DNA of 64,000 bases, taken from Avena insularis (lineage: Eukaryota > Streptophyta > Magnoliopsida > Poales > Poaceae). This document shows, piece by piece, positions 25,194 through 35,862 of this stretch. The notes under the pieces were generated by a model that saw only the letters and a program-made list of their open reading frames with translations, was not told the origin of the DNA and searched no databases. A program made the position numbers and the translations under genes. The number at the start of each line of letters is the position of its first letter. Positions within the stretch are counted from its first letter, which is position 1. The stretch spans positions 464,846,740 through 464,910,739 of the forward strand of contig CM042686.1 of assembly GCA_023614405.1 (NCBI GenBank). Reading direction: 5' to 3'.

Positions 25194-27197
25194 TCAAGTA
25201 TTCTCAAATGAAGAAGCATTAAGACCAAATTTTGTTTTCATAGGAGAAGCAAAATAAATCTTTTCTCTCTTTTTAGGGAAGTGTTCTATACCTTTCTTGA
25301 GTGGGAGTTGATATTTAATGGTGCCTTCTTTCATATCAATGATGGCACCAACAGTTCTAAGAAAAGGTCTTCCCAAAGTAATAGGACAAGAAGCATTGTA
25401 TTCAACATCCAAAACATAGAAATCAACAGGGACATAGGAATCATTAACCATAATAAGAACATCATTAAGACTCCCCATGAGTTTCTTTTTAGCATTATCA
25501 TCAAGTGGGACATTCAAATAGCAATCTTCATAAGGAGGCAAATCAAGCATATCATAAATCCTTCTAGGCATAATAGAAACACTACTATCAAGATCACACA
25601 AAGCTTTGAAATCAAAGTCATTCACTTTCATATTAATGATGGGTTCCCAACCATCCTCTTGTTTTATAGGAATAGAAGTTTTATGTTTCATCTTTTCTTC
25701 TTTAATTTTTATGAGAGCATCAGTAATGTGTTTTGTAAAGGCCATGTTCATAGCACTAGCATTAGGAATTTTAGCAAGTTTTTGTAGGAACTTAATAACT
25801 TCAGAGATGTTGCAACCATCAAGATCAAAATCAAATTTATCATCTAAAGTAGTAGAACTATTGCTAGCCTCAACACTAGGGGTGGTGATAGTAGAAACAC
25901 TAATGTTTCTAGCAATTTCATCTTCTCTTTCCCACTTAGCATGTAATTCAGCTAATAGTCTAACATTTTCATCAATTCTTACTTGTATAGCATTAGTAGC
26001 TGCAAAGGGATTATCATTAGTTTCAGGTTTAGCAGCCATTTTATTAATTAATGAAGATTGAGCTTCAGACAAAGATGATATATTTCTTTCAGCACTAGAG
26101 AGTTTCAATTGTAAACTAGGTATTTCCCTATTTAGACTCTCAAGTTGATGGCTAATGTTCTTCAAGATGGTGGATTGTTCCTCCATAGTTTTAGTAAATA
26201 GTTTATTTTGCTCATATTGCATTTGCATGAAGTTTTTAGTGGCTCTTTCAACTTCTAAAATTCTTCCTTCACTAGGTAATTCAGGTTTTCCATTATAGCC
26301 ATAAATATTATTAGGAGGGTAGGGCCTATAATTGTTATTACCATAAGCATTGTTGCCAAAATTGTTATTTCTTATGAAGTTCACATCAACTTGCTCTTCT
26401 TGAGCAACCAAAGAAGCCAAAGGAACATTATTTGGATCAATATGGGCTTTCCCATTAACAAGCATAGACATAATAATATCAATCTTATCACTCAAGGAGG
26501 AGGTTTCCTCAACAGAATTTACCTTCTTACCTTGTGGAGCTCTCTCAGTATGCCATTCAGAATAATTAACCATCATATTGTCCAAAAGTTTTGTTGCAGC
26601 ACCCAAAGTGATGGTCATTAAGGTACCTCCAGAAGCAGAATCCAATAGGTTCCTTGAAGAATAGTTCAATCCTGCAACAAAAGTTTGGATGATCATCCAA
26701 GCAGTCAGTCCATGAGTGGGACAATTCTTTACCAAAGATTTCATTCTTTCCCAAGCTTGAGCAACATGCTCATTATCAAGTTGTTTAAACTTCATTATTT
26801 CACTTCTCATAGATATAATCTTAGCAGGAGGATAGTATTTTCCAATAAAAGCATCTTTGCACTTAGTCCAAGAATCAATACTATTCCTAGTTAAGGAATT
26901 CAACCATTCTTTAGCTTTTCCTCTCAAAGAGAAAGGAAACAATTTCAGTTTAATAATATCACCATCTATATCCCTATGCTTTTGCATCTCACAAAGTTCA
27001 ACAAAGTTATTTAGATGGGAAGCAGCATCTTCATTACCAATACCAGAAAATTGCTCTCTTATAACAAGATTGAGCAAAGCAGGTTTTATCTCAAAGAAAG
27101 TATTTTCAGCCACAGGTGGAGCAATAGGTGTGCTCATAAAATCATTGTTGTAGGTGCTAGTGAAGTCACACAACTTAGTGTTCTCAAGAGTAGTCAT
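25194..27197 (-). CDS. Gag-protease protein of Gypsy element E
   Basis: An uninterrupted 667-aa frame. The N-terminal half is a retrotransposon Gag: HLNNFVELC, LKLFPFSLRGKAKEWLNSL and YYPPAKI are the usual capsid core motifs, at residues about 60-130. An N/Y/P-rich stretch (about 275-305) lies where a zinc knuckle would be expected, but no CCHC is seen. A coiled-coil-like segment follows (about 310-390). The C-terminal part (about 500-640) is a retropepsin-like domain with LCDLDSSVSIMP near residue 535 and LGRPFLRTVGA later. The family norm is D-[LTS]-G, so the G is replaced by D and activity is doubtful. The intact frame suggests recent insertion or selection for Gag in trans packaging. It starts 192 bases inside the 5' LTR boundary, after the PBS. 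Confidence 0.85.
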   Translation of the reverse strand: MTTLENTKLCDFTSTYNNDFMSTPIAPPVAENTFFEIKPALLNLVIREQFSGIGNEDAASHLNNFVELCEMQKHRDIDGDIIKLKLFPFSLRGKAKEWLNSLTRNSIDSWTKCKDAFIGKYYPPAKIISMRSEIMKFKQLDNEHVAQAWERMKSLVKNCPTHGLTAWMIIQTFVAGLNYSSRNLLDSASGGTLMTITLGAATKLLDNMMVNYSEWHTERAPQGKKVNSVEETSSLSDKIDIIMSMLVNGKAHIDPNNVPLASLVAQEEQVDVNFIRNNNFGNNAYGNNNYRPYPPNNIYGYNGKPELPSEGRILEVERATKNFMQMQYEQNKLFTKTMEEQSTILKNISHQLESLNREIPSLQLKLSSAERNISSLSEAQSSLINKMAAKPETNDNPFAATNAIQVRIDENVRLLAELHAKWEREDEIARNISVSTITTPSVEASNSSTTLDDKFDFDLDGCNISEVIKFLQKLAKIPNASAMNMAFTKHITDALIKIKEEKMKHKTSIPIKQEDGWEPIINMKVNDFDFKALCDLDSSVSIMPRRIYDMLDLPPYEDCYLNVPLDDNAKKKLMGSLNDVLIMVNDSYVPVDFYVLDVEYNASCPITLGRPFLRTVGAIIDMKEGTIKYQLPLKKGIEHFPKKREKIYFASPMKTKFGLNASSFENT

Positions 27198-27361
27198 TTT
27201 TTTGGGTTTTCAAATAAGAAAGCAAACTAGTAAAACTAATTTTTTTTGTGTTTTTGAAGAACAAAACAAGCAAACAAAGCAAAAAGAAAACTAAGCACAA
27301 CAAAAACAACAAAGTAAAGAGATTGGTTTTGAGGGACTCCCCTTGTGAAGATGTCCTTGAC

Positions 27362-27379
27362 TCCCCGGCAACGGCGCCA
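27362..27379 (-). promoter_or_regulatory. Primer binding site of element E (tRNA-Asp)
   Basis: On the minus strand TGGCGCCGTTGCCGGGGA is a perfect 18-base complement of the plant tRNA-Asp 3' end, 10 bases inside the 5' LTR. Confidence 0.88.
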
Positions 27380-27389
27380 GAAAATGTCT

Positions 27390-28938
27390 TGATGCGCTTG
27401 ACTTTCGACGGAGAGCTCGTTGGGAACCCCAAGAGGAAGGTATGATGAGCACAACAGTAAGTTTTCCCTCAGTTATGAAACCAAGGTTTAATCGAACCAG
27501 TAGGAGCAAGGAAACACCCCAAAGGTGTTACTAGCTGAGCTTTGGCAGGGCGCACTACCGGTGCTAGTAGCAACGTAGAGACCTGCACAACACAACCACA
27601 GAACTTTGTCCCCAACTTGCGATGAGGTTGTCAACCTCACCGTGTTTTGCGGAAAACAAAGGATTAAACGTATCGAATGGAAAGAAGTAAAAGTTTGCAG
27701 AAAGTAAACACAAAGAAGAAACAGTTTATAGATTATATGTAAAAGACAAGGACCGGGATCCATAGTTCACTAGAGGTGGCTCTCCTTAGATAGATAACAT
27801 GCTGGGTGAACAAATTACAGCGGGGCAATTGACAAACACCGAGAAAGCAATACATGCATATACTAATCATCTTGACTCCTCTGAGACTTGATTGGGCATT
27901 ACAACATAATACATAGACCGCCATCCAACTGCATCTATGACTAATAATCCACCTTCAGGTTATCATCCGAACCCCCTCCATTATTAAGTTGCAAGCAACA
28001 GATTATTGCTTTACAAACTACGTGTAAAGTAAACAATACGATTGTTCTATGAACAAAGGATTGTTGTTTTCTCCCTAGTAGCAACAACACATCTAGTACC
28101 TTAGAGATTTCTGTCACTTCCCAGTTACGGAGGCATGAACCCACTATCGAGCATAAATACTAACTCTTGGAGTTGCTAGCATCTACTTGGCCAAGATAGC
28201 TACTAACAACGGAAAGCATGCAAGATCTCAAATAACAAAGACATGATAGAATCAATAGTCAATCTGAAATAGCATCTCAATATCCATCGGATCCCCGCAA
28301 ACACAACATGTATGAATTACAAATAGATGATCTTGATCATGAACGGAGCTCACAAGATCTAAACATGAAAGCACAAAGGAGGAGAAACCAGCCATCTAGC
28401 TAGTCCAAGGATGAACTACTCACGCATCACACCGGAGGCTTGCATGGTGATGAAGAAGGCCTCCAGGGTGAATTCCCCTCTCGGCGGTGCGGGAAGAGCT
28501 TGATCCTCCCGATCTAGGGATGGAGATGACGGCGCCATGCACTCTTTTCGTGGATTTTGATCGGGCACTTAGGGTTTTCGTCCGAGGCAATATATAGGTG
28601 GAAGGAGAGGCTGGGGTGCACAGGCTGGCCACACCACCCCCCAGGGCCAAGTGGTGTGGCCGCCCTCTGGCTCTTCTCCGTCTCGTATTCTGGCACTTGA
28701 TCCCTTCCAGAAAAATAGACACTTTGGCTTTTGTCCCATCCAATTCCGAGAATATTCATTTTCTGACTTTCCTGGAACCAAAAACAACAGAAAACAAGCA
28801 GCTGGCACTGTGGCTCCTGTTAATAGGTTAGTCCAAGAAATCATATGAAAAGTACTCCAAAGTTGGAACAAAACACAAGAAAGTGGATAAAACCAAGCAT
28901 GGAACATCAAAAATTATAGATACATTTGCAATGTATCA
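27390..28938 (-). repeat. 5' LTR of Gypsy element E
   Basis: 1549 bp, TGATGCGCTTGAC to GCAATGTATCA on the plus strand, paired with 20851-22423. Confidence 0.92.
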
Positions 28939-28951
28939 CTATCCATCCATC

Positions 28952-31611
28952 ATGGGTAAGTCTCGTGATGGCAAGTTTCCTATTTTACCATCCACTACAA
29001 GAAGAGGTATGGTTCTGAACACCTCTGCTGCTCTTGATTCACCATCCGTTATAAGTAAGCTCATTACACCACCACATACACATGCTACACACACTGCTAC
29101 TACTGCTGAATCTGAAACTTCTGATGCTGCTTCTACTGTGCTTGATAAGAATGGTTCATTAGGTCCTTTCCTAGATGCTACGATTGCTAGAACTATAGCT
29201 GGAAATACCGAAACTCCTCATGAAGACACTACCACACCTGTTAGCTCACCTGAGTCTAGTGAGAGTTATGATATTGAAGAAGATTATGTTGAGATGACCG
29301 ATGAGTTTATTAAAGAATGTAAGAACACCCATGATAGGAGCGCTGCTAAGAGTCTCCTTGAGATGCGTACTATTAGACCCAAATTATATCCTGCTGCTAA
29401 GTTTGCTGCTTCTCCCATAAACATTACAGATGAAGATTATGATTTCTCTCTCGATCTATCTTACATAGCTATTGTCGAGAAAGAACCTTTTTGTGGGACT
29501 AAGAATGAAAGTGCGGTAGCACATATGAATGAACTTTCTACCATGAGTGGCTTGTTTTTTGATGATATTAAGATGCGTATTTACTTTGTTGCTAAGATTT
29601 TCCCTTTTTCACTGAAAGGAGAAGCTAAAACTTGGTTTAGTAATTTACCTCCTGGATCTATTGATAGCCCTGAGTGCTTGATTAGTACTTTCCTGTAGAA
29701 ATATTTTCCTCCCAGTGCTAGACATGCTATTTTGCAGGAACTTTTCGATTTCAAACAGGGAGAAAAAGAGGTATTGCCCAAATCTTGGGCAAGGTTTTGT
29801 GCTTTGATTCATGCACATGCTGGAAGTCCATTACCTAAGAATGAGCTTCTTGATATATTTTATAATGGACTAACCAAGGAATCTAGGATATACCTAGATA
29901 GTTGTGCTGATTGCGTTTTCAGGAATAGGACTCCTAAGGAAGCTGAGGAATTAATGGCTAAAATAAGCAAGAATTATGAAGATTGGACTCCTCCTAAACA
30001 AGCTATACCTGAAGTAATTGTACCTGAACCATCTATTCCTAAGCCTATTCCAACATCAAAGAAGAGGGGAGTTATTGAATTAAATGATGAAGTGAGGAAG
30101 GAAGCTAAGAAATGTCTTAAGGAGACGGGAATTAAAGCTGCAGATGTCAAGAATTTACCTCCTATAGAAGAATTATGTAAGCCTATTTCCTACTCACCCA
30201 CTATTGAGGTACACTCTCTCCAACACTTTGATGAAGGTGATATCCCTTACTCTAAACCTCCTGATCAATGCTTAGAAGAATTTGATATCTTTATTGTTAA
30301 GCAAGAAAACTTTAATAAAAGGGTGCAAAATCATCTAATGGATAGAGCTATTGTTGAGTTGAAAGATATTGTGGAAAGAACCTCTAATGATGTTAAAATG
30401 ATTGTTAAACACTTTCAAATGGTTCAAACTCAAATAGATCAACTCGTTAAAGTGCAAAACGACTTGCTAGTGAATGCTGCTAAAGAAAAACATGCTTATG
30501 AAATTAGAACTAGAAGTGGTGCTGCTACCCAGGATCCTCTATATCCCGAGGGGCATCCCAAAAGAATTAATCAGGATTCTCAACAAGCTGAAAATAGTGG
30601 TTCTACTCGTAAGAAAAGGAAAAAGAAACATAAAACTGTTGAAGAACCCTCTGAACCTGCTATAGATCCTAATAGTATATCTATCTCTGATGCTGAAACT
30701 GAAAGTGGTAATGAAGAAAATGAAGTGCCTAATGAAGAAAAAGTTGAAGAAGAACCTGAAAACCACACTAAGACTACTAAATACACCAAAGAAGATTTTA
30801 TTGCTAAGAAACATGGTAGTGAAAGAGAACCTTGGGTCCAAAAACCTATGCCTTTCCCTGATAAGAAACACAAGTCAAAAGAAGATGAACACTATAATAA
30901 GTTTTGTGAGTGGATGAAGCCTTTATTCTTGCAAATTCCTTTGACTGATGCTATTAAATTGCCTCCTTACTCAAAGTATATGAAGGACATTGTCTCGAAT
31001 AAAAGGAAGATCCCTAATGAAGAAATTTCTACTTTGCTTGCTAATTATTCCTTCAATGGTAAGGTTCCTAAGAAACTTGGAGACCCAGGGATTCCAACTA
31101 TCCTTGCTCTATTAATAACAGTTATGTTAGAACTGCTTTGTGTGATTTGGGACCTGGAGTTAGTGTTATGCCTTTTTCTCTCTATAAGAGGCTTCAGCTT
31201 GAAAAATTGATTCCAACTGATATATCTTTGCAAATGGCTGATAAATCTACCACCATTCCTGTGGGTATATGTGAGGATGTACTTGTTCAGGTGGCTCACA
31301 ATTGCTTGATATTAACTGATTTTGTTGTACTTGAAATGCCCGAAGATGATAATATGTCTATTATTCTTGGGAAACCTTTTCTTAATACTGCAGGAGCTGT
31401 TATTAATTGTAATCAAGGAAATGTGACCTTCAATGTTAATGACAAGGAACATATTGTCTATTTCCCCAAGAAGATTGAAAGGACTTATGGTTTGAATTCA
31501 ATTGAACATGTTGAAGGCATTCAAGTTGGAGAAATATATTGTCCCATACCAAGAGAAAAATTTGAAACTATTATGATTGGGACTATTGCTATCAAGGATA
31601 AGGTAACATAA
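28952..31611 (+). pseudogene. Broken gag-protease of Gypsy element D
   Basis: The frame starts MGKSRDGKFPIL at 28952, just after the inner insertion. Gag motifs follow: MRIYFVAKIFPFSLKGEAKTWFSNLPPGSI, cut here by a TAG at 29696-29698, then the same frame resumes (SWARFCALIHAHAGSPLPKNELLDIFYNGL). A long charged linker contains a basic KKRKKKHK tract near 30615 and acidic E-rich repeats. A frameshift near 31090-31140 separates the retropepsin-like domain (31138-31611). That domain reads CDLGPGVSVMP, near the DLGAS consensus, and ILGKPFLNTAGA. No pol follows the stop at 31611. One stop and one frameshift break an otherwise well-kept protein. Confidence 0.85.
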
Positions 31612-32461
31612 TCATTAGTGGAGTACAAAGTTTTGTTTCATATGCAATTGTTTTGGTAGCAAGACTTGATCAACCTTGCTAACAAAAGGATTCCATTGAA
31701 CAAAACAATGTTTTCATTATGATTATCTCCGTTTATTTCTATCCTTTGCATTTTAGTTTTTGCTTTCGTTTAGTTTTCTTTATGTTGTTAGTTGCTTGCA
31801 TGCTAGAACTTCTGTAGTTCTAGCCTTGTTTTGTCCTTGCATCATGTTTCCAAAAGAAAAAAATCTGTGTGTCAGAAAAATCATTCTTCTATTTCTGAAA
31901 AAAGCCCCAAAATAAAGTGTCTCGAAAAATTCCAGAAAATTCATATTAAATTTTTACGTGAAAAAAGGGGCAGAGGAGTACCTGGTAGGTACCAGGGGGT
32001 CCCACCAGGCAGGCACACCATGTGGCGGCGCGGACAGCCCTAGGTGGCGCCATGCCCTGGTGTGGGCCACCCCTGGCCCCCACCAACTCTCTCACCTGCC
32101 ACTTTCTTCTCTCTCCCGAGTAAGCTCCAGTTCATAGCTCAAAATCGCGTTCTTTCTGTGCTTGCTCTCGATTTCTTCGATCTCCTTTCTCAGCCCATCT
32201 TTCTTGCTGAAATTTGGAGCATTTGTTCCCTGGTATGTGACTCCTCCCCTTGTCCAAGTAGATTTGTGTTTAGTGGATTATATGTTGAGTATTTTGCTGC
32301 TGTAGGTGACTGGTTATGAGATCTTGTAAGCTTGTTTGATGCTTAGAGATATAGTTTTGATGCATGTTTAGGCCTCTACAAGTCCCTATGAGTAGAATCC
32401 TTCTTTATATTCACTTTGCAATCACTTGTTTAATAGGTGTTTAAATTTCAGAATACCAAGC
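31612..32461 (+). other. Noncoding spacer of element D between protease and extra ORF
   Basis: T-rich and GC-rich patches but no frame with domain content. The place where pol would lie in a complete element is absent. An acceptor-like TTTAAATTTCAG lies at about 32442-32453, just upstream of the next ATG, so that ORF could be expressed from a spliced RNA. Confidence 0.55.
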
Positions 32462-33574
32462 ATGAACAACCATACTTTTGGAGAGATATTTGAGAGTGAT
32501 GCACCTAGGAGGTCGAGGCCCTCAAGAACAGCCTCTCAAGCTAGGCCATCATACAATGAAGACCTCATTGCAACCCGTATTAGCAGTGAAAGGGATGATG
32601 GGGATGCTCACCCATCCTCTTTTCCTTGTTTTACTTTCTTGCAAGCTGCAGGTATTCTTGATGATTTCTTGCTACTGATTGAGAGGGTTGGTTTGACCTC
32701 TTATATGCAAGATGAGAGTGCACAATACGCTATGCTCACCAAAACTTTTGTTGAGAGCTTCGCGTTTACTAACACACCCTATCAATCTACTGTCTCTTTT
32801 AAAATCTATGATATGCCCTTCACCATGCCTTTGGAGAGATTTTGCGGTATTGTAGGTGTGCGTATGACAGGGACCGTGAAGAAAATTCAGGGGCGACCCG
32901 CTGATTTGTTGGAGCTTTACCGAGGGGTGACCAATGATGATGACCGCATGGCGCAACGTGGAAAGATAAGAAATATCCAACTCCCTACTCTTAGATACTT
33001 TGCATACTATCTTGCTACTAGTGTACTGGGTAGGGAGAACACTAGTAATATCTCCAACTATCATTTAGCATTCCTTGCTGCTGCGCTTAACAATGATACT
33101 CGGTATAATCTTGGCTTGCTTATTGCTCGCCGCCTAGCTGCTAGGGGGGCTATCTATGGGGGCATCATTGCCTCGCATGTAGTCAATGCATTAGGTCTTT
33201 CGGTGGATCCTGATGATGCTATGCTAGCACCACAGAGGCTTGACCTTGTTGCCATGAAAACTCATCACTTTGTCGCTGCTACCTCTAATTTGAACAATCT
33301 AGTATATAGGATGCTTTTCACTGACGGGGATGAAAGGGAGATCCTTTTGCCACAGCCTGCTTTGTTTAGTGTTGACATGAGACCGTGGTCGCGCTCCAAG
33401 GAGGAGGTGGACGAGCAGCTTTGCTTGCTGGGTTTCCACGAGCAGCACCAGGAGGATGTGCCCTCCTATGATTACTCCGCACATTACGGAGGGACGTACT
33501 CGAGCTTGCACCAGGACGAGGGTACCTCCTCGTCGTACCACGGTGACACTTCATCTTGGCTAGCTTGGGATTGA
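32462..33574 (+). CDS. ATHILA ORF1-like protein of Gypsy element D
   Basis: An uninterrupted frame of 370 aa starting MNNHTFGEIFE; the ATG at 32462 is chosen because no ATG lies upstream in this frame before a splice-acceptor-like site. It resembles the plant retrotransposon ORF1 family of Athila-type elements: a basic/serine-rich N-terminus (RRSRPSRTASQ), a globular middle (LERFCGIVGV, LPTLRYFAYYLATSVLGRENT, YHLAFLAAALNND, about residues 120-240) and a Ser/Tyr/His-rich acidic C-terminal tail. No signal peptide, transmembrane segment or fusion motif is seen. Its role in the element's life cycle is unknown to me. It is striking that this frame is intact while gag is broken and pol is missing. 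Confidence 0.65.
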   Translation: MNNHTFGEIFESDAPRRSRPSRTASQARPSYNEDLIATRISSERDDGDAHPSSFPCFTFLQAAGILDDFLLLIERVGLTSYMQDESAQYAMLTKTFVESFAFTNTPYQSTVSFKIYDMPFTMPLERFCGIVGVRMTGTVKKIQGRPADLLELYRGVTNDDDRMAQRGKIRNIQLPTLRYFAYYLATSVLGRENTSNISNYHLAFLAAALNNDTRYNLGLLIARRLAARGAIYGGIIASHVVNALGLSVDPDDAMLAPQRLDLVAMKTHHFVAATSNLNNLVYRMLFTDGDEREILLPQPALFSVDMRPWSRSKEEVDEQLCLLGFHEQHQEDVPSYDYSAHYGGTYSSLHQDEGTSSSYHGDTSSWLAWD

Positions 33575-35862
33575 TACCCACTTAGGCCAAAAGCCTAAGC
33601 TTGGGGGGAGGTACGCCGACACCGCACTCATCTCCATATCATGTTGCGTCGGTACTTTGTATATTCATGTTTTCGTTCTCTTTTTAGTTTTCGTTCTTCT
33701 TTGCTTTTGCTTTCTAAAAACACAAAAAGACCAAAACTGTTTTTGTTGTTTCTCTTTGGTTTGCTTCTTCTTTTTGCCTTGGTTTGCTTTTCCCTTTTTT
33801 GCTTTGTTTGAACTATTCAAAAAAAATCCAAAAAGATTTTGCTCTGTTTGTTTTTCCCTTTTGGTTCTTGTTTTTAAAATCAACCAAAAATATTTGTCGT
33901 TCTTCTTTGGTTTTTGCGAGTTTGCTACAGGGTTCGGCAGTCCTCAGTGGATATTGGTTTCATATTATTATTCAAGCCACACAAGTGAAGAGCAATAATG
34001 AGGATCAATGACAACTTGAGGCGTGGTAAGAGGCTGGTAACGAACTCTATTTGTTTTCATTTTTGTACATATACTCATCACTGTGGGCATGCTTAGTCCG
34101 TTCATGTAGAGTGTATGTCTTCTTTGGATGCTTAATAGTTCTTGCTTTCTCATGATTAGCTCCAGCTTGCTAATAGTTTGTAGCATGTCTCATGAATGTT
34201 TGCTTGCATTACTCTATTCATAAATTGGTATGACACCGTGGTATCCTCCTCTGAATGTTTCATTTGATTGACTTGGCACATGCTCATGCATGCACATGAC
34301 TATAATAATCAGTTAAGCCTCGATGAATTATTTTGCCTTGAGGATCTTGAATCACTTTCATGCCATGAGTAGTCTTGTTTTGTTGCAAGCATGATAATGA
34401 CAGCTATTGCTCTCTCGTTTGTCGCTCCCTTACTATTGCTAGCCTTCACTTCCACTGAGTGTTTTACTCAAGTTTCCAACTTCCTAAACCAAATATTTCC
34501 AAAAGTGTCCACCATACCTACCTATTAGCATCATTTGCTACTCCCGTGCATATTCATTATGCCTTGTTTTCTTCTGAATAAAATGTTTGCTTGTTATGGG
34601 AAAACTAGTTAGTAAAGCTCTCATGAACTTGATGGCACACTTTATTTCCTGCACTTAATAAACCTGAACCATTGTGAACTCTCCATGAAAGTTATATGCT
34701 TGCAAATTATAGGCTGGGGATTAGCAGAACCGTCTTTGTCACGAGAACGCTTTCAACACTTGTAAATATATACCAGTTGATACCTTGCTCTTTTGTTTGC
34801 GGATGTCGTCGATTGTGAAATAAAGGGAGCTTGTAAGTCCATGGAGTTATGTATGTGTGTTAGAAAGCGCTGAGCATTGGTCTAATCCATGCTGACATGG
34901 TGGAAACCTGCAGCGTAACCATAATGATATCTATGAAGCATTCTTCTTATAAAAAAAGAGAGAGATAGCTATTGAGAAAAAGAAAAAAAAAGATTTATGA
35001 AAAGAGGAAAGAGAGAAAAAAAGCACCATTTTCCCATGGTAAATAAGAAGATTGTTGAGATACTCATTGTCTGCTTGCCTTGTCATTTTGATATGGGGAT
35101 TCTTCCGTATCATCGGGCAAGGGGTACCCCGTTGGCGGTTCTCAATGATACGCATATACTTACGATGACAAGAACTTACCGGTAACTAAAGTTGAGTAGC
35201 ATGAGGAGCGGCCCTCGTACTCAAGGGACTTGGGATCTTCAGTTTATAGTCTATCAAGCATATAACTCAGATTGGACCTCACTTTCACCTTAACCACATT
35301 AAAGATGCTTATGATAGGGGCAATGAGAGCTCAAAGCTAACGAGTACCATACTTTCAGCATTTGGAAGCTTTTCAAAATTATTCAAAACCTTTTTCTTCT
35401 ATTTGTTGAGTCTCCACATATTCTTTGAGCCCTTGTTGAGAGCATAGTTGTCACTCTTTGTGTTTGCTCCATTACTTGATTATTTGTGTTATGACTTTGA
35501 TGCTTGTATCCTTGATATCTTTACTTCTAATCATCACTTGAACTTTAGAGGTGCCTTGATATTCATGATCAAAGGGCAAGCGAGATACCACTCTATCATA
35601 CCTTTTTATGAGCATTGTAATGTTGCTTATGTTCGTGTTTCATGCTACTTATTATTCTTGAGTTGGAATCTCTTCATAGCTTGCAATGACTATTAAGTAG
35701 ACTCAGTTGCATACTCTTTATTATGAATTGTCTAGGTAGTTGATCACATTGCTGAGAATATTTACATCATATGAAGCAAATGTGTTCGTGAAAGTTCTTT
35801 TATCACACTCAGTTTTCAACTGAATTGCTTGAGGACAAGCAATAAGCTAAGCTTGGGGGAGT
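33575..35862 (+). other. 3' noncoding region and PPTs of element D
   Basis: No coding potential. A PPT-like AAGCTTGGGGGGAGG occurs right after the ORF (33598-33612), and the true PPT AAGCTTGGGGGAGT (35849-35862) abuts the 3' LTR. The block 34255-35260 matches element E's 3' region in reverse orientation. Confidence 0.75.

Larger units (their letters stand above)
20851..28938 (-). mobile_element. Non-autonomous Gypsy element E (inner element)
   Basis: A complete 8088-bp minus-strand element with LTRs at 27390-28938 (5') and 20851-22423 (3'). It carries a PBS (27362-27379), one long gag-protease frame and a PPT. It lies in the untranslated leader of element D, between D's PBS and gag start. 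The four bases CTAT flank it directly on both sides (20847-20850 and 28939-28942). There is no reverse transcriptase or integrase, so it is non-autonomous. A solo LTR of the same family is at 6861-8459. Confidence 0.92.

Noticed and set aside
25281..26061. Plus-strand frames of 150-168 aa
   Set aside because: Shadows of the minus-strand gag-protease frame of element E.
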